The notes under the pieces are model-generated. The model had not been told where the DNA came from. It did not search any database and worked only from the letters and a program-made list of their open reading frames with translations. DNA of 49,249 nucleotides, taken from positions 1-49,249 of the forward strand of contig JADZBE010000031.1 in the NCBI GenBank assembly GCA_020852275.1. Direction: 5' to 3'. The stretch's first letter is position 1. Each line of letters starts with the position of its first letter. Origin of the DNA: Phycisphaerales bacterium. GTDB taxonomy: Bacteria > Planctomycetota > Phycisphaerae > UBA1845. The position numbers were made by a program, and so were the translations under genes. Of this stretch, positions 8,869-16,947 are shown in pieces.

Positions 8869-10326
8869 ATGGCCAAGACAAAGACGCCGGAAGCACAGAA
8901 CGGACCGGACCCCGCTCGCCACACGGTCAGCGAACTGGACAAGGCCAAGGCGGGCAAGTGGTTTGAGCGCGCCTTCGAGTTCGGCAACCGCGACAAGAAG
9001 TACGACTCGGCCATTGAGTACTATGTGCAGGGGCTGGGCTTCTGGCCTGACGCGGTGGAAAACGGATTGAAGCCCCTTCACGGCTGCGCCGTCGCCTGGC
9101 GGCAGTCGGGCGGGAAGAAGCCGGGCCTGAAGGACACGATGAAGCGGTCGCTCACCGCGAAGGACGCCAAGGAAGCGCTGCTGAACTCGCTGTGGCTCTT
9201 CGGGCACGACCACGACAACCTCAGCTACATCGAGGGCGTGCTCAAGAACGCCAACCGCCTGCACGCCGACGACTGCCTCATGTGGGCGGCGCATGTTTAC
9301 CGCAAGGTTCTCGACGACGAAAAGAAGCCCAATGCCAAGCGATATCTGCTCCTGAAGGAAATCCTGGAGGAGACGGCGGACCGGGCGTGCGCGCGCCTCG
9401 AAGTGACGCTGGCCATCGCCACGCTCGAGATGGGCGTGCAGGCGCTGACCATGCTCTCGCACCGCGTCGCCAAGGACCGCGAGATCGACAACGCCATCCG
9501 CGACCTGTCCACCAAGCTCACCATCGTGCGCGGTCGCTACCAGGATGCGGACTCCTTCCGCGAGAGCATGCGCGACGAGACCGGCGCCAAGGATCTGCAC
9601 GACCAGGACCGGCTCGTTCAGGCCGATCAGCGCGTGGAGGAGTTGATCGCCAAGGCGCAGGCGGACCACGACGCCAACCCCGACGACGCCGCGCGCCTCA
9701 ACGTCCTTATCGACGTTCTCTGCCGCCGGGAGCGTTTCGAGGAGGAGTGCCGCGCGATCGGCGTGCTGGTTAATTCCTTCAAACGAACGGGACGGTACAT
9801 CGCCAAGCAGCGCGCTGACGACATCCGCATGAAGCAGCTTCGCCGCGACCTCCGTGCGGCGCGCGACAAGAATGACCCCGCCGCCATCCGCGAGGCGCAG
9901 GTCAACCAGCTCAAGTTCGAGATGGCCGTCTTCAAGGACCGGCTCGAGCAGTACCCGACGGACCTTCGCGTCAAGTTCGAATACGCCCAGCGGCTCTTTC
10001 AGGCGAAGCGTTACGACGAAGCCATCCCGCTCCTTCAGGCCGCCCGCGTGGATCCGAAGTCGCGCGCCTCGTGCATGTTGTATCTGGGGCGGTGCTTCCA
10101 GAAGAAGGGCATGAATCAGCAGGCGATGAGCACGCTCAAGCAGGCGCTCGCCGAGCGCGAAGCAACGGACGACGACACGAGCAAAGAACTGGCCTATTAC
10201 CTCGGTCGATCGCAGGAGGCGGACGGTCTGGCGGGCGAGGCGAAGCAGACCTATGGGCGCTTGCTGGAAATCGATTACAATTACCGCGACGTGCGGGACC
10301 GGCTCGAAGCTCTGCCCCCCGGCTGA
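8869..10326 (+). CDS. tetratricopeptide-repeat protein
   Basis: The protein is 485 residues, soluble, with no signal peptide. It is helical and charged throughout. The clearest TPR units are in the last third (about residues 360-480), for example RYDEAIPLLQAARVDPKSRA, followed by MLYLGRCFQKKGMNQQAMST. The N-terminal part (FERAFEFGNRDKKYDSAIEY) also fits a TPR. TPR arrays mediate protein-protein contacts; the partner is not evident. The ATG at 8869 was preferred over a TTG two codons upstream, although neither has a strong ribosome-binding site. It stands alone, divergent from def and followed by rpsT 148 nt later. This kind of cytosolic TPR protein is common in Planctomycetota. Confidence 0.85.
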   Translation: MAKTKTPEAQNGPDPARHTVSELDKAKAGKWFERAFEFGNRDKKYDSAIEYYVQGLGFWPDAVENGLKPLHGCAVAWRQSGGKKPGLKDTMKRSLTAKDAKEALLNSLWLFGHDHDNLSYIEGVLKNANRLHADDCLMWAAHVYRKVLDDEKKPNAKRYLLLKEILEETADRACARLEVTLAIATLEMGVQALTMLSHRVAKDREIDNAIRDLSTKLTIVRGRYQDADSFRESMRDETGAKDLHDQDRLVQADQRVEELIAKAQADHDANPDDAARLNVLIDVLCRRERFEEECRAIGVLVNSFKRTGRYIAKQRADDIRMKQLRRDLRAARDKNDPAAIREAQVNQLKFEMAVFKDRLEQYPTDLRVKFEYAQRLFQAKRYDEAIPLLQAARVDPKSRASCMLYLGRCFQKKGMNQQAMSTLKQALAEREATDDDTSKELAYYLGRSQEADGLAGEAKQTYGRLLEIDYNYRDVRDRLEALPPG

Positions 10327-10444
10327 GTGGCCGGCCTGCGCATAAGGCGTTGTCCTGATTGAAGTTGTGTAATCGCGTCGAGACCGATCACCCGTCCGGA
10401 CTTTCCGGTGATGCACATCGGGGTCGTCTCACGGGAAGGACCAA

Positions 10445-10467
10445 ACCCCGAAGCGGGGTGGACGGAG
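10445..10467 (+). promoter_or_regulatory. hairpin next to the rpsT ribosome-binding site
   Basis: ACCCCG/CGGGGT (10445-10459) can pair across a 3-nt loop and ends 4 nt before the GGAG ribosome-binding site at 10464-10467. In E. coli S20 represses translation of its own mRNA, so a leader structure here could be regulatory; that is inference. Confidence 0.3.
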
Positions 10468-10474
10468 ACTGATA

Positions 10475-10762
10475 GTGGCTAACTCGAGATCATCGGAAAA
10501 GAACGTTCGTCAGACGGCCAAGCGCCAGGCGCGCAACCAGGCGCGCAAGTCGGCGCTGAAGACGGAAATCCGCAAGTTCCAGGAGGCCGTCCGCACCGGT
10601 GACTCCGGCAAGGCGTCGCAGCAGTTCGTCGCCGTGACGAAGAAGCTGGACCAGACGGCGGCGAAGGGCACCCTGCACCGCAACACGGCCGCCCGACGCA
10701 AGTCGCGCCTCGCCAAGCGGCTCAACGCGCTGAAAGCCGGCGGAGCGAAGTCGGCTTCCTGA
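10475..10762 (+). CDS. rpsT: 30S ribosomal protein S20
   Basis: The protein is 95 residues, very basic and all-helical, the usual S20 size. It starts MANSRSSEKNVRQTAKRQAR and has the family core KSRLAKRLNALKA near the C-terminus. S20 binds the 5' domain of 16S rRNA and helps assemble the small subunit. The start is GTG at 10475 with GGAG at 10464-10467, 7 nt upstream. The gene is monocistronic here, with about 300 nt of non-coding sequence after it. Confidence 0.97.
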   Translation: MANSRSSEKNVRQTAKRQARNQARKSALKTEIRKFQEAVRTGDSGKASQQFVAVTKKLDQTAAKGTLHRNTAARRKSRLAKRLNALKAGGAKSAS

Positions 10763-11062
10763 CAGCGGCTGCGGGGAACGATCGAGTTCGCGCGGTCGTG
10801 CACGCGCTGCGGCGACCTTCAGAACGATCGCTCCGCAGTCTAAGCGCCCGGCTCCATCGCAAGAAAACTTGGCAGCAACGCCGTATCGTGCGTCCCCGCG
10901 GGTGGCACGGTCTGGCGTACTCGCCATGCCGTGGCGGATGGAGCACGTCATCGCTTTCGCATGTACCACGGGTCGGCTGCCGCGGACCCGCACCACTCAT
11001 CGCGCACCCGTGCCGCGGGGCGCACACCCGTGTCACGCAGCGCGGGGGACAGGAAAAACGAC
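10763..11062. other. 300-nt intergenic region with dispersed repeat
   Basis: No supported gene. It contains a 47-nt dispersed repeat (10899-10945) and a degenerate palindrome at 10967-10998 similar to the perfect hairpin at 24043-24072. No clear terminator is seen after rpsT. Confidence 0.6.
10899..10945 (+). repeat. 47-nt dispersed intergenic repeat, copy 1
   Basis: It begins with GGTGGCACGG, continues with TGGCGTACTCGCC and ends TGGAGCA. An inverted copy of the same length lies at 29091-29137 and matches at about 40 of 47 positions by hand alignment. Confidence 0.8.
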
Positions 11063-11539
11063 ATGATGCTTCTGGCGGATTTAGACGTTGCGGTCTGGGT
11101 GTCGCGGGCGCTGCACTTGCTGGCGGCCATGGCGACGATCGGAGGAGCGATCTTCGTTCGAATCGCGCTGCTCCCCGCGATGAAGCAGACACTCAGCGCG
11201 GATGAGAATGAGCGCGTTCATCAGGCGGTGCGCAAGCGGTGGATTGGAATCGTCCACGCCAGCGTGACCCTCCTGCTGCTCACCGGCGGGCTTAACTACT
11301 GGTGGTTGGCGCTGAAGACCCACGTCAAGCCCATGCCTTATCACCCGATCTTCGGCGTCAAGCTTCTGGCCGCGTTGTTCATCTTCTTCACGGCCATCGC
11401 GCTGACGGGAACCAGCCCGGGTTTCTCCAGGATGCGGGAGCGGAAGTCGGTCTGGCTGACGGCGATCATTCTCGCCGGGGCGCTGATTGTTCTGCTGTCC
11501 GGCGTGCTGAACCAGGTCCGCACCACGGGTGCAGCCTGA
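11063..11539 (+). CDS. small four-helix membrane protein, CopD-like
   Basis: The protein is 158 residues with four predicted transmembrane helices: about residues 10-35 (ALHLLAAMATIGGAIFVRIA), 56-80 (WIGIVHASVTLLLLTGG), 95-115 (IFGVKLLAALFIFFTAIAL) and 130-150 (WLTAIILAGALIVLLSGV). Helix 1 has a His (SRALHLLAA) and helix 2 another (GIVHAS), as in the CopD/YkoY-like group of membrane proteins linked to copper or haem, but the match is loose. The ATG at 11063 follows AGGA by about 8 nt. It is 55 nt upstream of the crotonase gene and may be co-transcribed. Real gene likely; function uncertain. Confidence 0.75.
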   Translation: MMLLADLDVAVWVSRALHLLAAMATIGGAIFVRIALLPAMKQTLSADENERVHQAVRKRWIGIVHASVTLLLLTGGLNYWWLALKTHVKPMPYHPIFGVKLLAALFIFFTAIALTGTSPGFSRMRERKSVWLTAIILAGALIVLLSGVLNQVRTTGAA

Positions 11540-11594
11540 ACCGGCGCCGCTTGGCGGTTGCGGATTGAGCCAGGAAGGGAAGCGGAAGGGATTC

Positions 11595-12380
11595 ATGCCT
11601 GAATTTATCAAGATCGCCTCGGAGCAGGGCGTCGCGCGGGTCACGCTGGCGCGCGCGGAGCGGCACAACGCCTTCAACGAAGAGATGATGCGCGAGATCA
11701 CCGCCGCGTTTCACGACCTCGGACTGGAGCATGAGGTGCGCGTCATCGTGCTGGCCGCCGAAGGCGACTCGTTCAGCGCCGGCGCGGACGTGAACTGGAT
11801 GCGGCGGATGGTGGACTACTCGTTCGACGAGAACGTCAGCGACGCGCTCGTGCTGGCGCGCATGTTGCGGTCGATCCACGAGTGCCCCAAGCCGGTCATC
11901 GCGCGCGTCCAGGGCGCGGCCATGGGCGGCGGCGTCGGGCTGGCCGCCGCTTGTGACATGGCCGTGGCGGCGGAGCGGGCGTTCTTTTCGCTCAGCGAGG
12001 TGAGGCTCGGGATCATCCCCGCGGTCATCTCGCCGTTCGTGATCGAGAAGATCGGCATGTCGGCGATGCGAAGGTATGCGCTGACGGCGGAGCGATTCGA
12101 CCCCCAGGAGGCCAAGCGGATCGGGCTGATTACAGAAGTCGAGAAGAGCGAGCCGGAGCTGGATGCGTGGATTGCCGACCGGGCGACGGCGCTGAGGCGC
12201 AACGGTCCGGAGGCGCTGGCGGCGTGCAAGGCCGTGCTGCGCGAGGTCACCGCGTTCAACTGGGAGCACGCGGGTCTGCTGACGGCGAAGCGCATCGCCG
12301 AACGCCGCGTGTCGCAGGAAGGCCAAGAGGGCCTGCGGGCGTTTCTGGAGAAGCGGCTTCCCGCATGGTCAAGCCCCTGA
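11595..12380 (+). CDS. liuC: enoyl-CoA hydratase/isomerase, methylglutaconyl-CoA hydratase-like
   Basis: The protein is 261 residues, the standard crotonase length. The oxyanion-hole segments are FSAGADVNWMRRM (residues 60-72) and AMGGGVGLAAACD (109-121), and the catalytic acid is Glu135 in SEVRLGIIPAV. The GAD-x-NWM signature is typical of 3-methylglutaconyl-CoA hydratases of leucine breakdown. The acyl-CoA carboxylase alpha subunit 1 kb downstream (13447) would supply the preceding step, so the pair looks like remnants of a liu/mcc leucine-degradation cluster. The symbol is a best guess; another short-chain enoyl-CoA substrate is possible. The start follows GGAAGGG. Confidence 0.85.
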   Translation: MPEFIKIASEQGVARVTLARAERHNAFNEEMMREITAAFHDLGLEHEVRVIVLAAEGDSFSAGADVNWMRRMVDYSFDENVSDALVLARMLRSIHECPKPVIARVQGAAMGGGVGLAAACDMAVAAERAFFSLSEVRLGIIPAVISPFVIEKIGMSAMRRYALTAERFDPQEAKRIGLITEVEKSEPELDAWIADRATALRRNGPEALAACKAVLREVTAFNWEHAGLLTAKRIAERRVSQEGQEGLRAFLEKRLPAWSSP

Positions 12381-12693
12381 CGGTGGACAGCTGGGCACGG
12401 CGGATTGTCGGCTCAGGAGTATCGACCCGAGACTGCGTAGTCCGTCCCTGCCACGAACCCGTGCTCCAGAATCATCAGAACGATCGTTCCCGATCAAGCC
12501 CGATGATCGTCAAGGGGATCCTCCGATTCTGCCCATCGTCGGCATTCATTCGGCTCGAAGGGGGCGAATTCACGCGAATGGCTCACCTGCGCGGCCTCAA
12601 GCCCGTTTCGCATGGACGGGATAACCGGTTAAGCTGGCCCGCCTTGAAAATGGCGTGTGGCGGCAGGCAAGACCCCAGAGGAGGCACGAAGCG
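12381..12693. other. 313-nt intergenic region
   Basis: No gene is supported. Several short inverted GATCGTT/AACGATC-like words occur near 12480-12510 but no clear terminator. An AGAGGAGG ribosome-binding site at 12677-12684 belongs to the next gene. Confidence 0.5.
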
Positions 12694-13440
12694 ATGATCC
12701 GTACCGCGAATCCCGCGCTGGGACCGAAGACATTCACCGCGTTTCCGCAGGCTGCTTCCTCCAGCAGCAGCATGACCATCGCCGGAACGGTGACGCGCAC
12801 GGCGGTTCTGCTCGGGTTGCTGCTGATCTCGGCGGCGATGACCTGGCAGACGTCTTTCAAGAGCGGCGTCGCGGCGACCCTGCCCCTGCTGTGGGGAGGC
12901 GTGATCGGCGGGATGGTGATGGCGCTGGTCACCATCCTCAAGAAGCCGTGGGCCATGTTCACGGGATCGCTCTACGCACTGGCGGAGGGGCTGGTGATCG
13001 GCGCGCTGTCCGCGATGTTCGAGCAGAAGTACCCGGGCATCGTGATCAATGCCGCGGCGCTGACGTTCGGGACGCTGTTCTCGCTGCTGCTGGCGTACCG
13101 ATCGGGGCTGATTCGCGCGACGGAGAACTTCAAGCTCGGCGTGTTCGCGGCGACCGGCGGGATCATGCTGGTGTACCTGGTCACCTTCCTGCTGGGCATC
13201 TTCGGCGTGAGCGTGCCCTACATTCACGGCAACGGGCTGATCGGGATCGGCGTCAGCCTGTTCGTCGTGATCATCGCGGCGCTCAACCTCGTGCTGGATT
13301 TTGATTTCATCGAGGAAGGCGCCGCCCGCGGCGCGCCCAAGTACATGGAATGGTACGCGGCCTTCGGGCTGATGGTGACGCTGGTCTGGCTGTACATCGA
13401 GATTCTGCGGTTGCTGGCGAAGCTGCGATCCCGGAGATAG
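12694..13440 (+). CDS. Bax inhibitor-1/YccA-like membrane protein
   Basis: The protein is 248 residues with about seven transmembrane helices. It opens MIRTANPALGPKTF, the typical N-terminus of the bacterial Bax-inhibitor-1-like family (the PF12811 type). The first helix starts near residue 32 (TVTRTAVLLGLLLISAAM), and the charged segment DFDFIEEGAARGAPKYMEWY (about 201-220) contains the acidic residues conserved in this family and linked to calcium leak in characterised relatives. The ATG at 12694 was chosen because AGAGGAGG lies 9 nt upstream. The carboxylase gene starts 6 nt after its stop, so the two are translationally coupled, although no functional link is obvious. Confidence 0.9.
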   Translation: MIRTANPALGPKTFTAFPQAASSSSSMTIAGTVTRTAVLLGLLLISAAMTWQTSFKSGVAATLPLLWGGVIGGMVMALVTILKKPWAMFTGSLYALAEGLVIGALSAMFEQKYPGIVINAAALTFGTLFSLLLAYRSGLIRATENFKLGVFAATGGIMLVYLVTFLLGIFGVSVPYIHGNGLIGIGVSLFVVIIAALNLVLDFDFIEEGAARGAPKYMEWYAAFGLMVTLVWLYIEILRLLAKLRSRR

Positions 13441-13446
13441 GCGCGC

Positions 13447-15099
13447 TTGTTCCGCAGGATCCTCATCGCCAATCGCGGGGAAATCGCCGTCCGCATTACG
13501 CGGACGCTGCGCGAGATGGGCATTCGCGCCGCGGCGGTGTACTCCGAGCCGGACGCCGGCGCGCTGCACGTGCGGGAGGCCGACGAGGCGTATCCGCTGG
13601 GCGGCGCGACGTCGGCGGAGAGCTATCTCCGCGGGGAGAAGCTCCTGGAAATCGCGAGGACGCACGGCGCGGACGCGATCCACCCCGGCTACGGCTTTCT
13701 GTCGGAAAACGCCGCCTTCGCGCAGGCGTGCGCCGACGCGCGGATCACCTTCATAGGCCCGGCGCCTGCCGCCATCCGCGCCATGGGCGACAAGGTCCTC
13801 GCCAAGGAGACCATGCGCCGCGCGGGCGTCCCCGTCGTGCCCGGCGCGGAGTGCCATGACGGTGACACCCTGGAAACCGTGGCAGGGCGCGCCGCGGAAG
13901 TGGGCTTTCCGTTGCTGGTCAAGGCGGCGGCGGGCGGCGGCGGCAAAGGCATGAGGCTCGTGCGCGATCCGGCGGAGCTGCCCGCGATGCTCGAGGCGGC
14001 GCGGCGCGAGGCGCAGAAAGCTTTCGGCGACGGGCGCGTGTTCCTCGAAAAGTACATCGACCGCCCGCGGCACGTCGAGTTTCAGATCTTCGGCGACGCG
14101 CACGGCGGCGCGGTGCACCTCTTCGAGCGCGAGTGCTCGATCCAGCGCCGGCACCAGAAGATCATCGAGGAAACGCCCTCCCCCGCCGTTACGCCGCATC
14201 TCCGCGAGCGCATGGGCAGCGCCGCCGTCCAGGCCGCCCGCGCGATCGGCTATCAGAACGCCGGCACCGTCGAGTTCATCCTCGCCCCGTCCGGCGAGTT
14301 CTACTTCCTCGAAGTCAACACGCGCCTCCAGGTCGAGCACCCGGTCACCGAGATGACCGTGCTGAAGGACCTGGTCCGCGCGCAGGTGCAGGTCGCGGCC
14401 GGTCAGCCGCTGCCTTTTCGCCAGGACGACCTGCGTCAGCACGGTCACGCGATCGAGTGCCGCATCTACGCGGAGGACCCCGCTCGCGGCTTCATGCCCA
14501 GCGTGGGCCGGCTGGAGCGGTTCATTCCGCCGGCGGGTCCGGGCGTGCGCGTGGACGCGGGCTTCGTCGAGGGCGACGAGGTTTCAACCTACTACGACCC
14601 GATGCTCGCCAAGCTGATCGTCTGGGGCGAGGACCGCGCCGCGGCGCTCGCCCGGATGCGCGCCGCCCTGCGCCGCTTCGTCATCCTCGGCGTCACGACC
14701 AACGTCGAGTTCCTGCACGATTGCATCTCTCACCCGGCCTTTCAGCGCGGCGAGATCGACACGCACTTCCTCCAGACGCACAACATCGCCGGGCAAGTTC
14801 GCGACACTGCCGCGCAACTAGGCGGCACCGCCGGGCAAGTACGCGACACTGCCGCGCAACCGCACGACAGCGCCGCGCAACCGCGCGACAGCGCCGCGCT
14901 ATCGCGCGACAGCGCCGCGCACCCGCGCGACATCGATCCGTGCGAGACCCGCATTCCTGATGAGGTCTACCTCGCGGCCGCCCTGACGCGAGGCGCAGGC
15001 GCAAGCCGTCCCAGCGGTCCCGCCGGGCAAGCCTCCCACGTTGGCGCGGACATCCAAACGGACCCATGGCGCAGCCTGAGCGGCTGGCGGGTGGGCTGA
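13447..15099 (+). CDS. acyl-CoA carboxylase alpha subunit, biotin carboxylase part, C-terminally truncated
   Basis: The protein is 550 residues. Residues 1-447 are a complete biotin carboxylase: ANRGEIAVRI at the start, HPGYGFLSEN at 79-88, the ATP-grasp loop GGGGKG at 163-168 and EVNTRLQVEHPVTE at 289-302. Full methylcrotonyl- or propionyl-CoA carboxylase alpha chains then have a linker, a BT domain and a biotinyl domain with an AMKM lysine. Here residues 448-496 are seven 7-residue repeats, followed by a short LAAAL helix and DPWRSLSGWRVG, which matches the point where the BT domain normally begins, and then TGA. No biotinyl domain follows in any frame. TTG start, coupled to the upstream gene. 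It is either a truncated pseudogene or a carboxylase using a separate carrier. Confidence 0.85.
   Translation: MFRRILIANRGEIAVRITRTLREMGIRAAAVYSEPDAGALHVREADEAYPLGGATSAESYLRGEKLLEIARTHGADAIHPGYGFLSENAAFAQACADARITFIGPAPAAIRAMGDKVLAKETMRRAGVPVVPGAECHDGDTLETVAGRAAEVGFPLLVKAAAGGGGKGMRLVRDPAELPAMLEAARREAQKAFGDGRVFLEKYIDRPRHVEFQIFGDAHGGAVHLFERECSIQRRHQKIIEETPSPAVTPHLRERMGSAAVQAARAIGYQNAGTVEFILAPSGEFYFLEVNTRLQVEHPVTEMTVLKDLVRAQVQVAAGQPLPFRQDDLRQHGHAIECRIYAEDPARGFMPSVGRLERFIPPAGPGVRVDAGFVEGDEVSTYYDPMLAKLIVWGEDRAAALARMRAALRRFVILGVTTNVEFLHDCISHPAFQRGEIDTHFLQTHNIAGQVRDTAAQLGGTAGQVRDTAAQPHDSAAQPRDSAALSRDSAAHPRDIDPCETRIPDEVYLAAALTRGAGASRPSGPAGQASHVGADIQTDPWRSLSGWRVG
14788..14934 (+). repeat. seven in-frame 21-nt tandem repeats
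   Basis: The seven units all start GCCGSGC and are exactly 21 nt each, encoding 7-residue units such as AAQPRDS, AALSRDS and AAHPRDI (codons 448-496 of the carboxylase). The last four units are closest to each other, as expected from recent slippage. They lie exactly at the end of the biotin carboxylase domain. Confidence 0.92.
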
Positions 15100-15214
15100 C
15101 ACTGATCACCGTGCGACCGGTTCCGCCTGTAGCGTCAAACTCAGCGGACTTCCCCCTCCTCGCCTTCGTCCCTGTGTGCGCTGGTGCCCCTCGGCCTTGT
15201 GCCCATCGCCGCTC

Positions 15215-16855
15215 CTACGGGCAATCGACGTCGCGGCAAAGCCTTTCTCCGCAGCCTTCGATGCACACGGTCACCGCGCCGTCGGGGCACTGGCGCAGGG
15301 TGGCGATGCCTTGACCTGCGGAGTCGATGCGGGCCTTGCGGACGGTCGGGCAGTGGGCGCCGGGTCCGCAGGTGCGGTCGGCGCAGCACGGGTCAACATC
15401 CGGGTTGCCGTCCTTGTCCACCGACGTGAACGTCACGCGCACGGTCGAGCCGGCGGGAAGGGTCGCTGGATCTACCGCCACCGTCGCGGTGATGATGCAG
15501 TCCTCGCCGGACTCGCACACCCCATCGCCGTCGCCGCTGTGACCCTCGGCGTCGTCCTCGACCACCGTGGCCGCCAGGTCGAGCACCTCGCGGCAGAGGT
15601 TCTCATAAGCCCCAATGTCCACGCGCCCCCCGAGAATGCGCGGGTTGCCGTCGAGGTCGGTTGGCTCGGTCACCGCGTCGTCGGTCCCGGCGTCGATGCA
15701 GGGGGAGTTGCTGCGCAACCGAAGGTTGCCCTTCTGCGCGTCCACCCATTTGGGGTTGGCGTCAAAGTTGCCCTCGCCTCCCCAGCGGCCCGTCCAGCCC
15801 TCGACAAGGGTATTCGTGATCACCGTATGATCCCCGTAGAAATCGACCTGGGCATCCTCCCCATCGCGCCTTCGGCCCGTGTTGCCCCAGAAGATGCAAT
15901 TGGTGATCGTCGCGTCGTCGAGAGCGGAAATCCCACCCGCCCACCAGTTCGTTGAGTTATCATAAAATGAGCAGTTGATTAGCTCCACTGGACCTCGCCA
16001 CTGCCGCACGGCACCACCCCAATCGTGAGCAGTATTCCCCATAAACACACAATCAACAAATGATGCGGCATCCAAACCAAAGTATGCTCCACCATCAACG
16101 TCTGAACGGTTCAAGTAAAATGAACTGTCCACCACAGAGGTTGTGCTTCCATTGAATAACCCCAAACCGGCGCCATCGGAAGGAGTATAATTCCTCTCGA
16201 ATCTACAACCTGCAATTCTAGGATGACTATCGTTGCTGGATATTCCGCGACCTCTGTTGTTTACGAGCGTGCAATCCACAAGGTCCGGCGCGCTTGATTG
16301 AATCCACATCCCACCGCCTCCGCCTGCGTAATTCTTGCGAATCCTACAATTAGAGATAGTAATCCTCGCCTGCTCAAGGTATACGCCACCACCCCTTCCA
16401 AGGGGAGCGTCGCGATCATTCCACGCATTCTGGATGACGAATCCGTCCATGATTGTGCCATCGTCGACGTTGCTCACCTCAACAACGCGCTGAGAGTTAT
16501 CTTTCCGTGACCGCTGGTCCCCGATGTTCCCGCACAGTCGCGTTCGATACTTATCCCAATCTCGTTGATCGCGGGACAATTCAGCACCAGAGAAGCCCCC
16601 GTACAGTCGAACGCCGGATGGGATTCGAAAAGCAACCCCACGATCTCCAGCACTGCTGGGGTAATAGCGGCCCTCTGTCACCCACACCTCATCATCATGC
16701 TTGCTATTTAGAAGCGCATTCTGCAAATCAACAAACGCGTTCGCCCAGCTGGTGCCATCATCGAGACCCTCCGCGTTGCAATCGACATATATGGTCTCGG
16801 CGCGAGCCCCAATGCAACATGCGATGGCGCATGACACAGCGTGTAACGATCTCAT
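15215..16855 (-). CDS. secreted right-handed beta-helix protein, choice-of-anchor Q type
   Basis: The protein is 546 residues. The signal peptide is MRSLHAVSCAIACCIGARA. The mature protein starts ETIYVDCNAEGLDDGTSWAN, the usual opening of bacterial secreted beta-helix proteins, followed by a parallel beta-helix (about residues 80-340) with rungs such as ITISNCRIRKNYAGGGGG and IMDGFVIQNAWNDRD. Residues about 370-405 (LRSNSPCIDAGT and DIGAYE) form the choice-of-anchor Q motif. The last about 130 residues are an Ig-like, Cys-rich domain (CESGEDCIITATVAVDP). The half nearest the N-terminus (15950-16855) is clearly AT-richer than the rest. It is downstream of a second, larger beta-helix gene in the same orientation. 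Confidence 0.87.
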   Translation of the reverse strand: MRSLHAVSCAIACCIGARAETIYVDCNAEGLDDGTSWANAFVDLQNALLNSKHDDEVWVTEGRYYPSSAGDRGVAFRIPSGVRLYGGFSGAELSRDQRDWDKYRTRLCGNIGDQRSRKDNSQRVVEVSNVDDGTIMDGFVIQNAWNDRDAPLGRGGGVYLEQARITISNCRIRKNYAGGGGGMWIQSSAPDLVDCTLVNNRGRGISSNDSHPRIAGCRFERNYTPSDGAGLGLFNGSTTSVVDSSFYLNRSDVDGGAYFGLDAASFVDCVFMGNTAHDWGGAVRQWRGPVELINCSFYDNSTNWWAGGISALDDATITNCIFWGNTGRRRDGEDAQVDFYGDHTVITNTLVEGWTGRWGGEGNFDANPKWVDAQKGNLRLRSNSPCIDAGTDDAVTEPTDLDGNPRILGGRVDIGAYENLCREVLDLAATVVEDDAEGHSGDGDGVCESGEDCIITATVAVDPATLPAGSTVRVTFTSVDKDGNPDVDPCCADRTCGPGAHCPTVRKARIDSAGQGIATLRQCPDGAVTVCIEGCGERLCRDVDCP

Positions 16856-16899
16856 CTTCTGTTATCCCCGGAATTGGAATGGTAGAAACGCGCGCGACG

Positions 16900-16936
16900 A
16901 AGAAGCACCGCCGGCTATAGACCGGCGGTGCTTCTT
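16900..16936 (-). terminator. strong hairpin terminator after the large beta-helix gene
   Basis: A perfect 15-bp stem (AAGAAGCACCGCCGG at 16900-16914 with its complement at 16922-16936) encloses a 7-nt loop. It starts 12 nt after the stop codon of the gene ending at 16948. The tail on the minus strand is CUUCUU-rich rather than a pure U run, so it may act as terminator, 3'-end protector or both. Confidence 0.75.
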
Positions 16937-16947
16937 GGTTACTGATA

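Noticed and set aside
8800..10416. Long open frame antisense to the TPR gene
   Set aside because: Shadow of the TPR coding sequence; low-complexity L/R/V composition and no family features.
12583..14448. Long open frame antisense to the Bax-inhibitor and carboxylase genes
   Set aside because: It crosses two well-supported genes and its composition (H, R, Q, D rich) is that of an antisense frame.
15095..15120. Terminal TGA of the carboxylase as a selenocysteine codon
   Set aside because: Another in-frame TGA follows two codons later, no domain continues in that frame and no Cys is expected at that position.
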